Assembly (NCBI RefSeq): GCF_003590095.1
Contig: NC_039491.1
Span: 10,292,001 to 10,356,000, forward strand
DNA length: 64,000 nucleotides
Reading direction: 5' to 3'
DNA from: Trichoplusia ni
Taxonomy: Eukaryota; Arthropoda; Insecta; Lepidoptera; Noctuidae
The position numbers were made by a program, and so were the translations under genes. Position 1 is the first letter of the stretch; every line of letters begins with the position of its first letter. Positions 51,101 through 58,628 of this stretch are shown here, one piece after another. The notes below the pieces were generated by a model that searched no databases, was not told the origin of the DNA, and saw only the letters and a list, made by a program, of their open reading frames with translations.

Positions 51101-54100
51101 CAATTACATTGCTGAAAAGTGACAATGAATTAAAAAAAGCTATTATAACATTATAGTACAATGCACTGAAGAAGCCTTAGGAACTTACTCCAAACGAGGT
51201 AATACGTCATATCGTGTTCCTAATTTTTAACCGTTTGTAAACTCGGCGATATTTCAGTGGAAAACTACTCGTTCTTATATTTCGCTATCATAACACTTTT
51301 TTTGATTAGAAGGTCAAAAAACACACAAAGTTTAACTAAGTTTATCATAAGAAATTCTAAAAAATAAATTTTGTTTAAAAAAAATATTTCACCTTGTTAC
51401 CTATTTGGTGAGTTGGTAATTAGTCTTTTGTTGCTATGCAGAGGTCGAATATGCAGGTATTGAAACGCAGGTCGCTTAATATGTATAAAATATGGTTTTA
51501 AGTCAAGTGAGTTTGTAAGTCAACCCTAACTTAGCTTAAGAAAACGCTAAACGAAACAAGGATTTGAGGTAATTCTAACTGAAACTAAATGTTTTGCTGA
51601 CTCAGAACAAGTTTATTGTTCCTCTTCCTTTAAAACCTAATAACTGGAGTATCTTTTCAATCTATTTGAAAAATGAAGCAAAAGGAAGAAGGAAACGCAC
51701 TTCTCATCACTGCAACTCTTCCTATTTTCATGTATATGACTTTTAAGTATAAATGCTATGCTCTGGAGAAATAGTGTTAATGCGAACGAATTATGATACA
51801 AAGGAAATGCGTAAAAATTATATCGATAACAAGGAAAATTGTGAAACATGTTTTTTAAAGTTTAAATTGTAGTAGACTATACTCGTCCTATCATCCTCTT
51901 ACATCCAGCCAAGTAGAGTGCTTGTTTTGTTCTTTGCAATTAATTGTGTAAATTTTATAATTAGATGTAATAAAAGGTTGCTAAGTTGAAACAACTGTTA
52001 CTTAAGACCACTTAGTGTACACTTAGTTTGCAATAAACACTTAGAATTCGATTTAAAGAGTTTAAAACATCTGAATAAACAGAAGATAATAGTCACGTAG
52101 CAAAATGTTATGATTCGCTTAATATATTTCTATTCAATAATTGTTCTGTACTCCATTATGTTTAAGTAGAGTTTTGGCGTGTTGTTTTTCATACGAACAC
52201 AATAATACTAAATAAATAAACGAATGATATACATAATTGATTTGATTTTAGTCGAGATCTATTTTTAAACAAAGTTTTCAAACATAAAGACACCAAGTTT
52301 GTTTAACTTTATTAAGTGTCTCTACAAATGGACAAGTGCAAGGAAGCACCCCATTCTCACGTAACTGGTGTTAACGGGTCTCACTGCCTGATGTTATTGT
52401 TACTACACAGCTATTTCACATCGTATGACGTGTAGCGGAAGCCCTATTCCTGTTTATTTTGTATTTTGAACGTAACCGATACACCACGTGGTTGTAAAAG
52501 CAATTTGCCAACACAATAATTGGAAATTCATTGTATTGACCGTGAGTGTTCCGCGGGGGTACTGAATTTCTATTTATTGTATTTGAAAAAAGCTTAAAAT
52601 AATACGATTAGTGCGAATTTAATCCAATTGCTAGTCATTCATCGCTTGTAAATAGCAAAATCGGGGCCTTGGTCCTTCGAGTCGGGATCGCAGGAATATC
52701 GACGTTGGTCCTATTACGACTTGGTAATTATTGTCCGTCGCGACTAAGTTGAAGTGTCGACTAAAGTAACCACAAATCACAATGCCACATGGCATAACAA
52801 CAGCGTATCGGTGTATGAGAAATGACCTATCATAATTCAGGAACGAAATCTTTGAAAAAAAAAGATAAATGAGATAGGAAGCAACACGCCCGAAATGACA
52901 ACTATAGGCTTAAAAAAGTTACACAAATTCGATAATACTGTAAGCTACAGATTTAGATATCGTACAAAAATCTAGTTAGATAGCAGATGAATAACAAATA
53001 TAGTGTATTTTCATAAGATATGAATCAGACATGACAAAATGATAGATGACCGTCTGGTAAAGACCATTCAGTAGTCCACCTCGAGCGATAAGCCTTAGGA
53101 TAGTAACACCATCGTGTCACTATACTAGGTAGCTATACTGGTATACTCATGATGGTGTTACTATACTAGGTCAAATCCAAGTCGTTGTTGGGACAAGCTA
53201 CTCTCTAGAATTTATGTATAGAAACTTAATAGCTTGTAGTTTCGTCTTTTTAAACTTAAATACGCGATGTAAATATGGCGTAACTTTTGTATCTATTTAT
53301 CAAAAAACTTATAGTTGATAACCGGATTTAATTCGGTAAAAGTATAAAAATTAAACAATTATCATGTTTTGAAAGTTTATCAGAAGTTTGACTCTAAATC
53401 TTGTTTATAAAATACCCAAAAATTATTTGCAATTAATTTATAGCCATTATCGGTGGCGTGATTCTGTATGACCTGACATTTTAGTTTTCGATGAAAAATA
53501 TTTTGAAATGTCGAAATGTTTTGTATACGTTAATTTAATTAGGCCTACAATATTTTTTCTAATGATAAGGTGTTTTGTTACTAACCTCTGAAACGGAATT
53601 CAAATGTTCTAGAATAATTTACTGGTCATTTCGGTTTTTTATCGATTTTTTGTAATAGATGCCGTAGAAATACCTACTTAACACCTATAGGAACTTGTTT
53701 CTCCCCTGTAGGAATATTACCTTAAGGAAATTATGGGACGCCTTACCCTCTGTAGATCATGTACTAAATCTGACCCAAATCGTAATCCCCGATTAAGGAA
53801 ACTTAAGTTTAATACATTATTTAATTGTGTACGAAACGCATGCTATGTTTTTCCACCAATGACTTAATGTTGAGTATTTTGAAGATAGACATCTTGAATT
53901 AAAACACTTTCAGAAGAAAGTGGCTACTTCCTGAAAAACACGAGACGGGGTTTCCCCTGATCCTATGAAAATCCACTCATCGATAAATTTAAGTCCATCA
54001 TCAAGTCCTCATACTCTTTACGATTTTATGCAAAACAGCTCTTCAACTTCTTCAAAAACCACTTGAAAATAAGATTTCCCTACACTTGACGAGAGCTTCC

Positions 54101-56794
54101 CCAATTGCACGCCATCGAGATCGAGAGCTCGACGAACAGCTTATTCAACATCCACGAATAGTTTACCCAGAATAAAATAGAATGGAACACTATTGCACAC
54201 CACATGCGTTCAGGATTCAACAAAAACATGTAACTATATGGTGCCAAAATGGGCGGTGCTTAGTGCGATATTTTACAGACAACCTTTGGATGGACTTCGT
54301 TCAGTTATCAAAAATGGAAGTACCTATAGTATCGAAAATATTTTTGCTCTACATGATGACTGTAGAATAATATTATGCTTTAACAGTAATACGTTATCGT
54401 AACGCTGAAAATAGTCAAGTAGGATATGTCTAGTTACTGCGCGGAGGGGTCGGGTATGAGAAAAAAGTCACGGTTAATCCGCACAGTATGTTTTTATTTA
54501 ATTTTATCTGTCTATTATTATGGAGTTTTGTTACATTATAAGTAGACTAAACTATGTTGTGAAAACGTCACTATTCAGAAGACGTTTTGATTTTATTCCG
54601 GTGAACACATCAGCAAAGCACTGATGATTTAGAGGTGAAGAACATTAGGATTCATAGCAGTATTTGGATCGCTACTTGACATTTTATATAATGTCCATGC
54701 ATACTACATTAACAAACATTATGCCAAACTGTAAAAGAAAAAACATGTAGCTATCATTAAACTTGTACACACTAAAGGACAGACCATAGGTGCGCCATCG
54801 CAAAACTCATTAGCTTTATTAACTCAATTCACTTAGAGTGATAACAGTTTAGCAAATGATCAATTTACGAAACGTATCTGCGTAGGTAGTTTAATGATTT
54901 AGGTACTATTGCTTTGGTATTATGTGGATTTATAACGCATTAACACTAATTTCAGTTCAAGTAAATATGAAAATAAAATTCGGATGAGCGGGGCCTTCTA
55001 ACATAGGCATATGCTTACTTAAAATGAGGTCTCTACGTAGGACTGACTGTAAAAGATGATTGTTAAAGAATAAACAATTTTAAATTTTTTGAAGACTTCT
55101 GAAACAAAGATAGAAGACTTTTTGATTTGATGTGCGTTTTTTTTATTTGATTTGATTCATATTAGATTTAGCTATGTGTTAAGTGGTTTCTAATACGTTA
55201 GTAGCGCACCAAAGATAGGTGCTATGACGTACGACAGACATACGTAAAAGGCAAACATTGACAATAGTGACGATATTCAAATAAAAATATGAATGAAACG
55301 TCTGCAACATAAAATACGGTATTTAATTAACGCCATGTTGGAAGTATTCAAACAAATAGACTATAGAACCTTGGCCTCGAGGTCGAGACGACGATTTGTC
55401 TGAACATTAGTAGTTTATACCTTTCATAGAGAAATAACTTGGGTGTTCATTAAAACAATAACCAGCCCCCCACATTCTAGAGAGCGATATGATCTTTTAG
55501 TTTAGGTTTAGTTATGTATTGTAGTTTTTTTTTCGTTACCGACGTTTAATAGTAAATAACCAATGTGTATTTAAGTAAAAAATAAGGTGATGTTCCCTAC
55601 AAAAGAAAACAATATTCATAGACGATGTGTATGAAATATAGTATTCAACAGTAAAAAAAGTATTTTTTTGCCGCCTTATATTTTAAGGATATTATGTGCT
55701 TCTAACAGCAATGTCAATCACTTGTCTGGCATCACGCTGTATGTCATTCGGTGTTCCTTTCTCGTAATTATAGTAAAAGATTCTAAGCAAAGGAAACGTG
55801 TGAATGCCTTTTTTGCTGACACGTCCTTTGATCTTTTTTACCTTTCTCGCGGTTTAATTCGGATGCACCTTTCCACACAAAGATGAAGAACGAAAAGCGT
55901 GACCCTTAGCACGTAGCCAACAGAAATGCTGTTACCATGCAGAATCCACGTTGATCCGTATTACGTAAAACATACATGACACGGTTATTGCTAGTACTAA
56001 GCATAATGTATTGATGTGATAAGCGTCGTATCGATTTGTGTGATACAGTAATGGCATTGCTGAGATAAAACAGCATGTAATAACTATAATAACATGTTAA
56101 TAACACTTTTTACTGTATTTAAATACGTAATCTAATATTACATTATTTTCTGAACAACATAAGTTTATTTTCTATTTGATTTGTTTTTCAACTGAATAGT
56201 AACTTCAGCTGGTTACTAAACGATGACGAAATCGACGTATCGAATTGCTTTTAACGGTAAATACTTAAGTCAACGTATGTACGGTCGATTTCAAGAGCAT
56301 TCAACAAAAAATATAGATCATTTCATTCTCATTTCGACTTAATCGATTTCTAAGAAATTGCGGCCAAAATTAAATTAATTGTAATTATTCGCAGGATTTC
56401 CTGTATCGTTTATTTCGTAATGTATTTTAATTATATAGAGATAACAATTATAGTGAACGGAAAATACTGATTAAGTCGTGTAATTACTTAAAAATAGTAA
56501 ACATTTATTTGTAGATTGTTTACGACATAATTCCTTACTAAGGTTACTACATATATATCAGTGAATGTTATAAAATAAAATGGCAATGTTAATAGTAACT
56601 GTAACGATTGTTCCAGCTACCTGGTGTCGGGCGACGCCGACGGCAAGTGCTACATCTGGGACTGGAAGACCACGAAGCTGTACAAGAAGTGGAAGGCCCA
56701 CGACGGCGTGTGCATCACCTCGCTGTGGCACCCACACGAGCCCAGCAAGCTGCTCACAGCAGGCTGGGACGGACTCATCAAATACTGGGACTAA
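27174..56794 (+). CDS. Cdc40: Pre-mRNA-processing factor 17 (Cdc40/Prp17), WD40 splicing factor
   Basis: Nuclear spliceosome protein acting around the second catalytic step. Coding exons: 27,174-27,347; 27,670-27,937; 28,270-28,429; 28,756-28,871; 29,330-29,433; 29,806-29,913; 30,243-30,351; 30,476-30,630; 30,981-31,114; 31,767-31,988; 56,617-56,794. All have GT-AG borders and stay in frame, giving 575 residues, close to the human protein. The acidic N-terminus (NYGSSSEDEGDNE) is followed by the conserved ENPF region. A basic patch lies at about 168-182 (KKRPLDKKKRNKNDK), then GFLGPWGGYVGEQR. Seven WD40 blades cover about 275-575, from HIFTWKGHTKGV to the final AGWDGLIKYWD. The last exon (SYLVSGDADGKCYIWDWKT) is an unmistakable family C-terminus, yet lies beyond a 24,628-bp intron. 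Confidence 0.96.
29180..29265. repeat. Decayed copy of the palindromic SINE-like repeat
   Basis: Within Cdc40 intron 4, ACTCGAATTGGGTGGG, CAAAACTAGTCGGGCGA and TATGCGTGTATAAACG match, with changes, the core and arm of the repeats at 6513 and 40,840. The ends are lost. Confidence 0.45.
32051..32240 (+). repeat. tRNA-derived SINE, well preserved
   Basis: The A-box region GGTTAAGCCGAGTGGTTGAGG begins at 32,053-32,054. The B box GGTTCGATCC is at 32,111-32,120, followed by CGTGTAGGACAAG. The body ends with GTTTGTGAAACCCCCCGGG and an A/G-rich tail (AAAGAAAAAGAAAG). It is in the same family as the copies at 19,470, 35,470, 41,756 and 50,285. Confidence 0.8.
32707..32957 (+). repeat. Dispersed SINE/RTE-type repeat, copy A
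   Basis: Begins TATACTAATATATAAAGC and TGAAGAGTTTGTTTG, continues through GTTTGAACGCGCTAATCTC, GGCTATAAACCATCACG and CTGCGACTAATAGGAGC, and ends GACGAAGTCGCGGGCAACAG then CTAGT. It matches, inverted, the copies at 33,322-33,530 and 37,901-38,148. No coding capacity. It belongs to the abundant lepidopteran group with the GACTTCGTCC core. Confidence 0.8.
33322..33530 (-). repeat. Dispersed SINE/RTE-type repeat, copy B (inverted)
   Basis: The reverse orientation of copy A: it begins ACTAGCTGTTGCCCGCGAC then TTCGTCC and ends CTCTTCAGCTTTATATA then TTAGTATAGA. An internal part of about 40 bp is missing compared with copies A and C. It lies 364 bp from copy A, so the two form a large inverted-repeat pair in the intron RNA. 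Confidence 0.8.
33851..34087 (+). repeat. RTE-related repeat with GACA microsatellite
   Basis: Begins ACTAGCTTTTCGCCCGCGGC then TTCGTCC. It passes through TTTCATTAAAATCAGTTCAG and TTTAGACGTGAAAGCGTGA, then a run of five to six CAGA units. It ends TTTCGCATTTATAATATT then AGTA. I recognise these end blocks as those of a widespread insect RTE-type non-autonomous element. It is non-coding. Confidence 0.75.
34220..34441. repeat. Element with perfect 30-bp inverted repeat and 13-bp target duplication
   Basis: Arms 34,219-34,248 (GAAATGAAACTACTTTTACG then GATTTTATCG) and 34,377-34,406 are perfectly complementary over 30 bp. Perfect 13-bp direct repeats AAATATATAACTG lie at 34,207-34,219 and 34,442-34,454, so the inserted unit includes about 35 bp beyond the right arm. 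The first G of the left arm is also the last base of the left direct repeat. A 13-bp duplication argues for retroposition despite the inverted-repeat ends. Confidence 0.75.
35470..35655 (+). repeat. tRNA-derived SINE
   Basis: The head is GGATAGCCACGTGCTTTTGG, and the B box GGTTCGATCC is at 35,532-35,541 with CCGCGTAGGACAAACG after it. The body contains TGTGTAATCAACGAATG and GACTTGTATGTTTGTGAAAC. It is in the same family as the copy at 32,051; the A box is altered. Confidence 0.75.
35656..37900. other. Cdc40 intron, no recognised feature
   Basis: Only short chance ORFs are present. No RNA gene or intact repeat is recognised. Confidence 0.4.
37901..38148 (-). repeat. Dispersed SINE/RTE-type repeat, copy C
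   Basis: Begins ACTAGCTGTTGCCCGCGAC then TTCGTCC and ends TTCATATATTAGTATAGAT. It is full-length relative to copy A at 32,707-32,957 and in inverted orientation to it. The internal block CTCCTATTAGTCGCAGTG is shared with both other copies. Confidence 0.8.
38149..40827. other. Cdc40 intron, no recognised feature
   Basis: AT-rich sequence. A 92-codon ORF at 39,508 is Phe/Ile-rich and has no recognisable signature. Nothing else is supported. Confidence 0.4.
40840..41037 (-). repeat. Palindromic SINE-like repeat, copy 3, with 12-bp target duplication and poly(A) tail
   Basis: Outer arms 40,876-40,898 and 41,015-41,037 are a perfect 23-bp inverted repeat (TTATTAAATGATGTAACGG then TTTA). A nested perfect 18-bp inverted repeat sits at 40,973-40,990 and 40,995-41,012 around loop CGAC. 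AGATAAATGGTT flanks the unit at 40,828-40,839 and 41,038-41,049. Read on the minus strand the unit ends in a run of A, which with the duplication indicates retroposition. Confidence 0.8.
41756..41985 (+). repeat. tRNA-derived SINE
   Basis: The head GGATAGCTGAGTGGTTGAGG is at about 41,765. The B box GGTTCGATCC is at 41,821-41,830 with CGTGTAGGACAAGC after it. The A/G-rich end lies near 41,970. It is the closest relative of the copy at 32,051. Confidence 0.78.
41986..46486. other. Cdc40 intron, mostly unique AT-rich DNA
   Basis: This stretch holds the longest chance ORF of the intron (114 codons, 44,419-44,763), which I cannot assign. A perfect 16-bp palindrome TTGGGGATATCCCCAA at 44,570-44,585 lies in it. 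Two short diverged direct copies around TTTCATATAAAG lie near 42,870 and 42,928. No gene is supported. Confidence 0.4.
46487..46953. repeat. Diverged tandem duplication, two units of about 220-240 bp
   Basis: Unit 1 (about 46,487-46,703) and unit 2 (about 46,711-46,953) share, in the same order, AAGTATTTATTTATGC, TACTTTGCTATTGAAAGTA, GTTTAGCTATAAAG, TGCTTATTTACAAAA and CAATAA-AGGCTTTA-GTTACT. Scattered differences and small indels show the duplication is old. Confidence 0.75.
47475..47680. mobile_element. Non-autonomous DNA-transposon-like element with 8-bp target duplication
   Basis: The 206-bp unit begins GATCTATTCCTTTTTAATACC and ends GGTACTAGAAAGGAATAGATC. These ends are inverted repeats, with few mismatches, over about 45 bp. 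Sub-terminal inverted blocks (TAATACCAATGGTATTAG) continue the symmetry. A perfect 8-bp direct repeat ATATGAAC flanks it at 47,467-47,474 and 47,681-47,688. The 8-bp duplication fits hAT, P or Merlin-type transposition; the family is not determined. It has no coding capacity. Confidence 0.8.
48977..49084 (+). repeat. Dispersed repeat pair, left copy
   Basis: GAAAATTCATTGTATTGAC, then AAAAATGCTTAGAATAATA, CCAATTATTTATCGGCCATTG and GTAAATAGCAGAATTGGGG then CCTTG. These blocks recur in order at 52,522-52,671. Unknown family. Confidence 0.55.
50284..50460 (+). repeat. tRNA-derived SINE, head partly decayed
   Basis: The B box GCGGGTTCGATCCCC is at about 50,326-50,339, followed by TCGTAGGACATGC, GAGTCTGGGTGCC and GTGACTTGAATGTTCGCGA. 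It is in the same family as the copy at 32,051. The A-box half is eroded. Confidence 0.7.
51050..51126 (+). ncRNA. Candidate hairpin RNA (pre-miRNA-like), 77 nt
   Basis: Arms 51,050-51,076 and 51,100-51,126 pair over 27 bp with one mismatch (C51,070 against A51,106). A 2x2 internal loop (GG/AA) follows, then a 7-bp apical stem AGCTATA/TATAGCT and a 5-nt loop ATTCG. Size and shape fit a pre-miRNA or an siRNA-producing hairpin within the Cdc40 intron. The near-perfect pairing is also what a tiny palindromic transposon relic would give; no flanking duplication is seen. The strand of any transcript is unknown. Confidence 0.4.
52522..52671 (+). repeat. Dispersed repeat pair, right copy
   Basis: GGAAATTCATTGTATTGAC, AAAAAAGCTTAAAATAATA, CCAATTGCTAGTCATTCATC and GTAAATAGCAAAATCGGGG then CCTTG match the copy at 48,977-49,084, with an insert of about 40 bp. 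Confidence 0.55.
53100..53164 (+). ncRNA. Candidate hairpin RNA (pre-miRNA-like), 65 nt
   Basis: The lower stem has 17 bp: ATAGTAACACCATCGTG (53,100-53,116) pairs with 53,148-53,164, with one G-U wobble. An asymmetric internal loop follows (TCAC/CT). The upper stem is 8 bp, TATACTAG (53,121-53,128) against CTGGTATA (53,138-53,145), with a 9-nt terminal loop GTAGCTATA. These proportions are close to an animal pre-miRNA. It lies in the Cdc40 intron. ACTATACTAGGT also occurs as a direct repeat at about 53,119 and 53,160, which could mean a simple local rearrangement instead. Confidence 0.4.
53165..56616. other. End of Cdc40 intron, no recognised feature
   Basis: AT-rich sequence with short chance ORFs only. 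The acceptor at 56,611-56,616 (TTCCAG) closes the intron. Confidence 0.4.
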
Positions 56795-56876
56795 ATAAAA
56801 TCACTCTATCCATGATACCACGTTTTAATTTTCAACCTAACATGAACCACGAACCGTAATAGAGAACAACAATAAA
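56794..56876 (+). terminator. Cdc40 poly(A) signals, one overlapping the stop codon
   Basis: The stop codon TAA (56,792-56,794) shares its last A with an AATAAA at 56,794-56,799. A second AATAAA is at 56,871-56,876. Use of the second gives a 3' UTR of about 100 nt that would overlap the end of the ALAS transcript. Confidence 0.6.
56824..56829 (-). terminator. Possible ALAS poly(A) signal (ATTAAA)
   Basis: On the minus strand, ATTAAA is the best available signal downstream of the ALAS stop; no minus-strand AATAAA is seen between 56,795 and 56,979. It lies only 30 bp from the Cdc40 stop codon. Confidence 0.4.
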
Positions 56877-56979
56877 ATATAAACATACATTTTTTTAGCT
56901 TACATATTTCTTTACAATTTTTTTAAAATTAAACCAAGCGCCCATGTCATGGTCGATACACGGTCATGTCAAGGTCGAA

Positions 56980-58500
56980 CTACGCAGCTTGGAGATACTT
57001 GTAGGGCTCTTCGTACGCGATGTCAACCTTGTACTCCATGCTGCACTCGCGGCAGGTACCATTCTTCATGAACTGATTGAAACTTATATTGTTCTCGTGG
57101 AATGCTTCGGTTAGGGCAGTGACCAGGCTATCGATCATTTCTGGCGTGTGGTAGGGGCCGGGCGCGAACCTCAGCCGCTCCTCGCCGCGCGCCACTGTCG
57201 GGTAGTTGATGGCCTGCACGTAGTGGCCTCTCTTCATGAGCGACTCGGCTACGAGCGCCACCTTGTCGGCGCCCGTGATCGGAACAGGTACAATGTGACT
57301 GACTGACGGCATCTGCGGCAGCCCCGCGACCAGCAGCGACAGCTTTAGGTACCGCACGATGGTCTGGTGCCTGGAGCGCAGGCTGCGGCCCTCCTCGCTG
57401 GCCAGCAGGCGGATGGCGGCCAGCGAGCCCGCCAGCACGGGCGGCGGCAATGCCGTCGTGAAGATGAAGCCGGGCGCCAGCGACCTCACGGTGTCCACCA
57501 GCAAGGATGACCCGGCGATGTAGCCTCCTACGTTACCATACGCCTTTCCTAAGGTTCCTGATACTATATCTATCTTGTGCTGTATTCCTCTCTCCTCTCC
57601 TATACCAGCACCATGCTTCCCATACAATCCCACAGCATGGACCTCATCAACAAATGTAAGAGCTCCATACTCATGTGCTATATCACACATTTCATCTAAA
57701 GGACATATCGCTCCACTCATAGAGTGTACAGTCTCAAACACGACTAGCTTGGGTACGCCAGTTGGCGATTGAGCCAACAATTCTCTTAAATGATTTGGGT
57801 CATTGTGCCTGAATATATGCTTTGGGGCTCGACTGTTTCGAATCCCTTGTATCATCGAGGCATGGTTTCCAGCATCAGAATAAATTAAACAACCCGGCAA
57901 AAGTTTTGCTAAAGTAGACAGTGTTGCATCGTTTGCAACAAAACATGAACTAAATATTAAAGCAGCAGGCTTCTTGTGCAGATTTGCTATTTCAGCCTCC
58001 AATTTTTCAGTCATCTGTGAGTTTCCTGCAATGTTTCTGGTACCTCCTGCTCCAGTACCATATGACTTGATAGCATTGACTGCAGCATCTTGGACAACAG
58101 GGTGGCGCGAGGCCCCGAGGTAGTCGTTAGCGCACCAGACGGTGACGCGGTGGTTGTCGGGTCCCTCCAGCGCCTGCGGGTACACGCCCTCCGCTGCCAA
58201 CCGCGATACCTTCCGGAAGACGCGGTAGGAGTAGTCCCTCTTCTTAGCACTGATCTGGTCGTGGAAGAACTTCTCATAGCGGTAGGATTGCACTGGCTCC
58301 GTGATGTCTTCAGTCATCTCCTTTGGAGCCTCCGAAATAATCGCGTTTTGCTGAATGAAGGGGCACTTAGTTTCATCAATGCCGAGAGAGCGGAACCCAC
58401 GAGTAACCATGGGACAGTAGTTTCCGTATTGTTTCATAAGGGTAGCTCCGTAATTCTTTACGAAGGCTTGGTTCAACAATCCTATGAACGGGCAACGCAT
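56980..58500 (-). CDS. Alas: 5-aminolevulinate synthase, mitochondrial
   Basis: PLP-dependent enzyme that condenses glycine and succinyl-CoA to 5-aminolevulinate, the first and rate-limiting step of haem synthesis, in the mitochondrial matrix. It is a single uninterrupted 506-codon frame. The first 50 residues contain three Cys-Pro haem-regulatory motifs (C3-P4 in MRCPF, C29-P30 in NYCPM, C46-P47 in KCPF). The catalytic core starts near 88 (RDYSYRVFRKVSR). It has YGTGAGGTRNIAGN (147-160), the PLP-ring aspartate D285 in FVDEVHAVG and the Schiff-base lysine K319 in SGTLGKAYG. GFIFTTALPP and RLRFAPGPYHT complete the family signature. All key residues are present. The absence of introns is unusual next to the intron-rich neighbours. 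It converges on Cdc40 and diverges from PIG-F. Confidence 0.98.
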   Translation of the reverse strand: MRCPFIGLLNQAFVKNYGATLMKQYGNYCPMVTRGFRSLGIDETKCPFIQQNAIISEAPKEMTEDITEPVQSYRYEKFFHDQISAKKRDYSYRVFRKVSRLAAEGVYPQALEGPDNHRVTVWCANDYLGASRHPVVQDAAVNAIKSYGTGAGGTRNIAGNSQMTEKLEAEIANLHKKPAALIFSSCFVANDATLSTLAKLLPGCLIYSDAGNHASMIQGIRNSRAPKHIFRHNDPNHLRELLAQSPTGVPKLVVFETVHSMSGAICPLDEMCDIAHEYGALTFVDEVHAVGLYGKHGAGIGEERGIQHKIDIVSGTLGKAYGNVGGYIAGSSLLVDTVRSLAPGFIFTTALPPPVLAGSLAAIRLLASEEGRSLRSRHQTIVRYLKLSLLVAGLPQMPSVSHIVPVPITGADKVALVAESLMKRGHYVQAINYPTVARGEERLRFAPGPYHTPEMIDSLVTALTEAFHENNISFNQFMKNGTCRECSMEYKVDIAYEEPYKYLQAA

Positions 58501-58585
58501 TTTTACTTTTTATGTAATCAATGACACACCAAACACTTGCGACACACTACAGTATTGTGTATTAAAGTCGAGATTTTTGAATGAG

Positions 58586-58610
58586 CGTTGGCTCGCACTG
58601 TAGCCGAACG
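58586..58610 (-). promoter_or_regulatory. Candidate iron-responsive element in the ALAS 5' UTR
   Basis: On the minus strand the order is: lower stem CGTT (58,610-58,607), unpaired C (58,606), upper stem GGCTA (58,605-58,601), loop CAGTGC (58,600-58,595), GAGCC (58,594-58,590) and AACG (58,589-58,586). The lower stem pairs 4/4 and the upper stem 4/5, the loop-closing pair being A-G. The C bulge five positions before a CAGTGN loop is the diagnostic iron-responsive-element layout. If transcription starts near 58,631 it lies about 21-46 nt from the cap, the position from which bound IRP blocks translation. Vertebrate erythroid ALAS2 is controlled this way. The closing mismatch is the main weakness. 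Confidence 0.5.
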
Positions 58611-58628
58611 TCTCACTGTGTTCAGTCA

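Larger units (their letters stand above)
31989..56616 (+). other. Giant terminal intron (24.6 kb) of Cdc40
   Basis: The donor is GATATGAG|GTATGT at 31,988/31,989 and the acceptor is GTTCCAG|CTACCTG at 56,616/56,617. The other ten Cdc40 introns are between about 300 and 650 bp. No protein-coding gene was recognised inside on either strand. Contents are dispersed repeats, a local tandem duplication, one DNA-transposon-like element and two strong hairpins, listed separately. The rest is AT-rich unique sequence. Confidence 0.9.

Noticed and set aside
58090..58524. 144-codon plus-strand ORF over the ALAS N-terminus
   Set aside because: Antisense shadow in GC-richer coding DNA; the minus-strand protein is unmistakable.
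58611..58620. Second CAGTGA motif upstream of the IRE candidate
   Set aside because: Flanking bases do not form a stem with a bulged C, so it is not an IRE.
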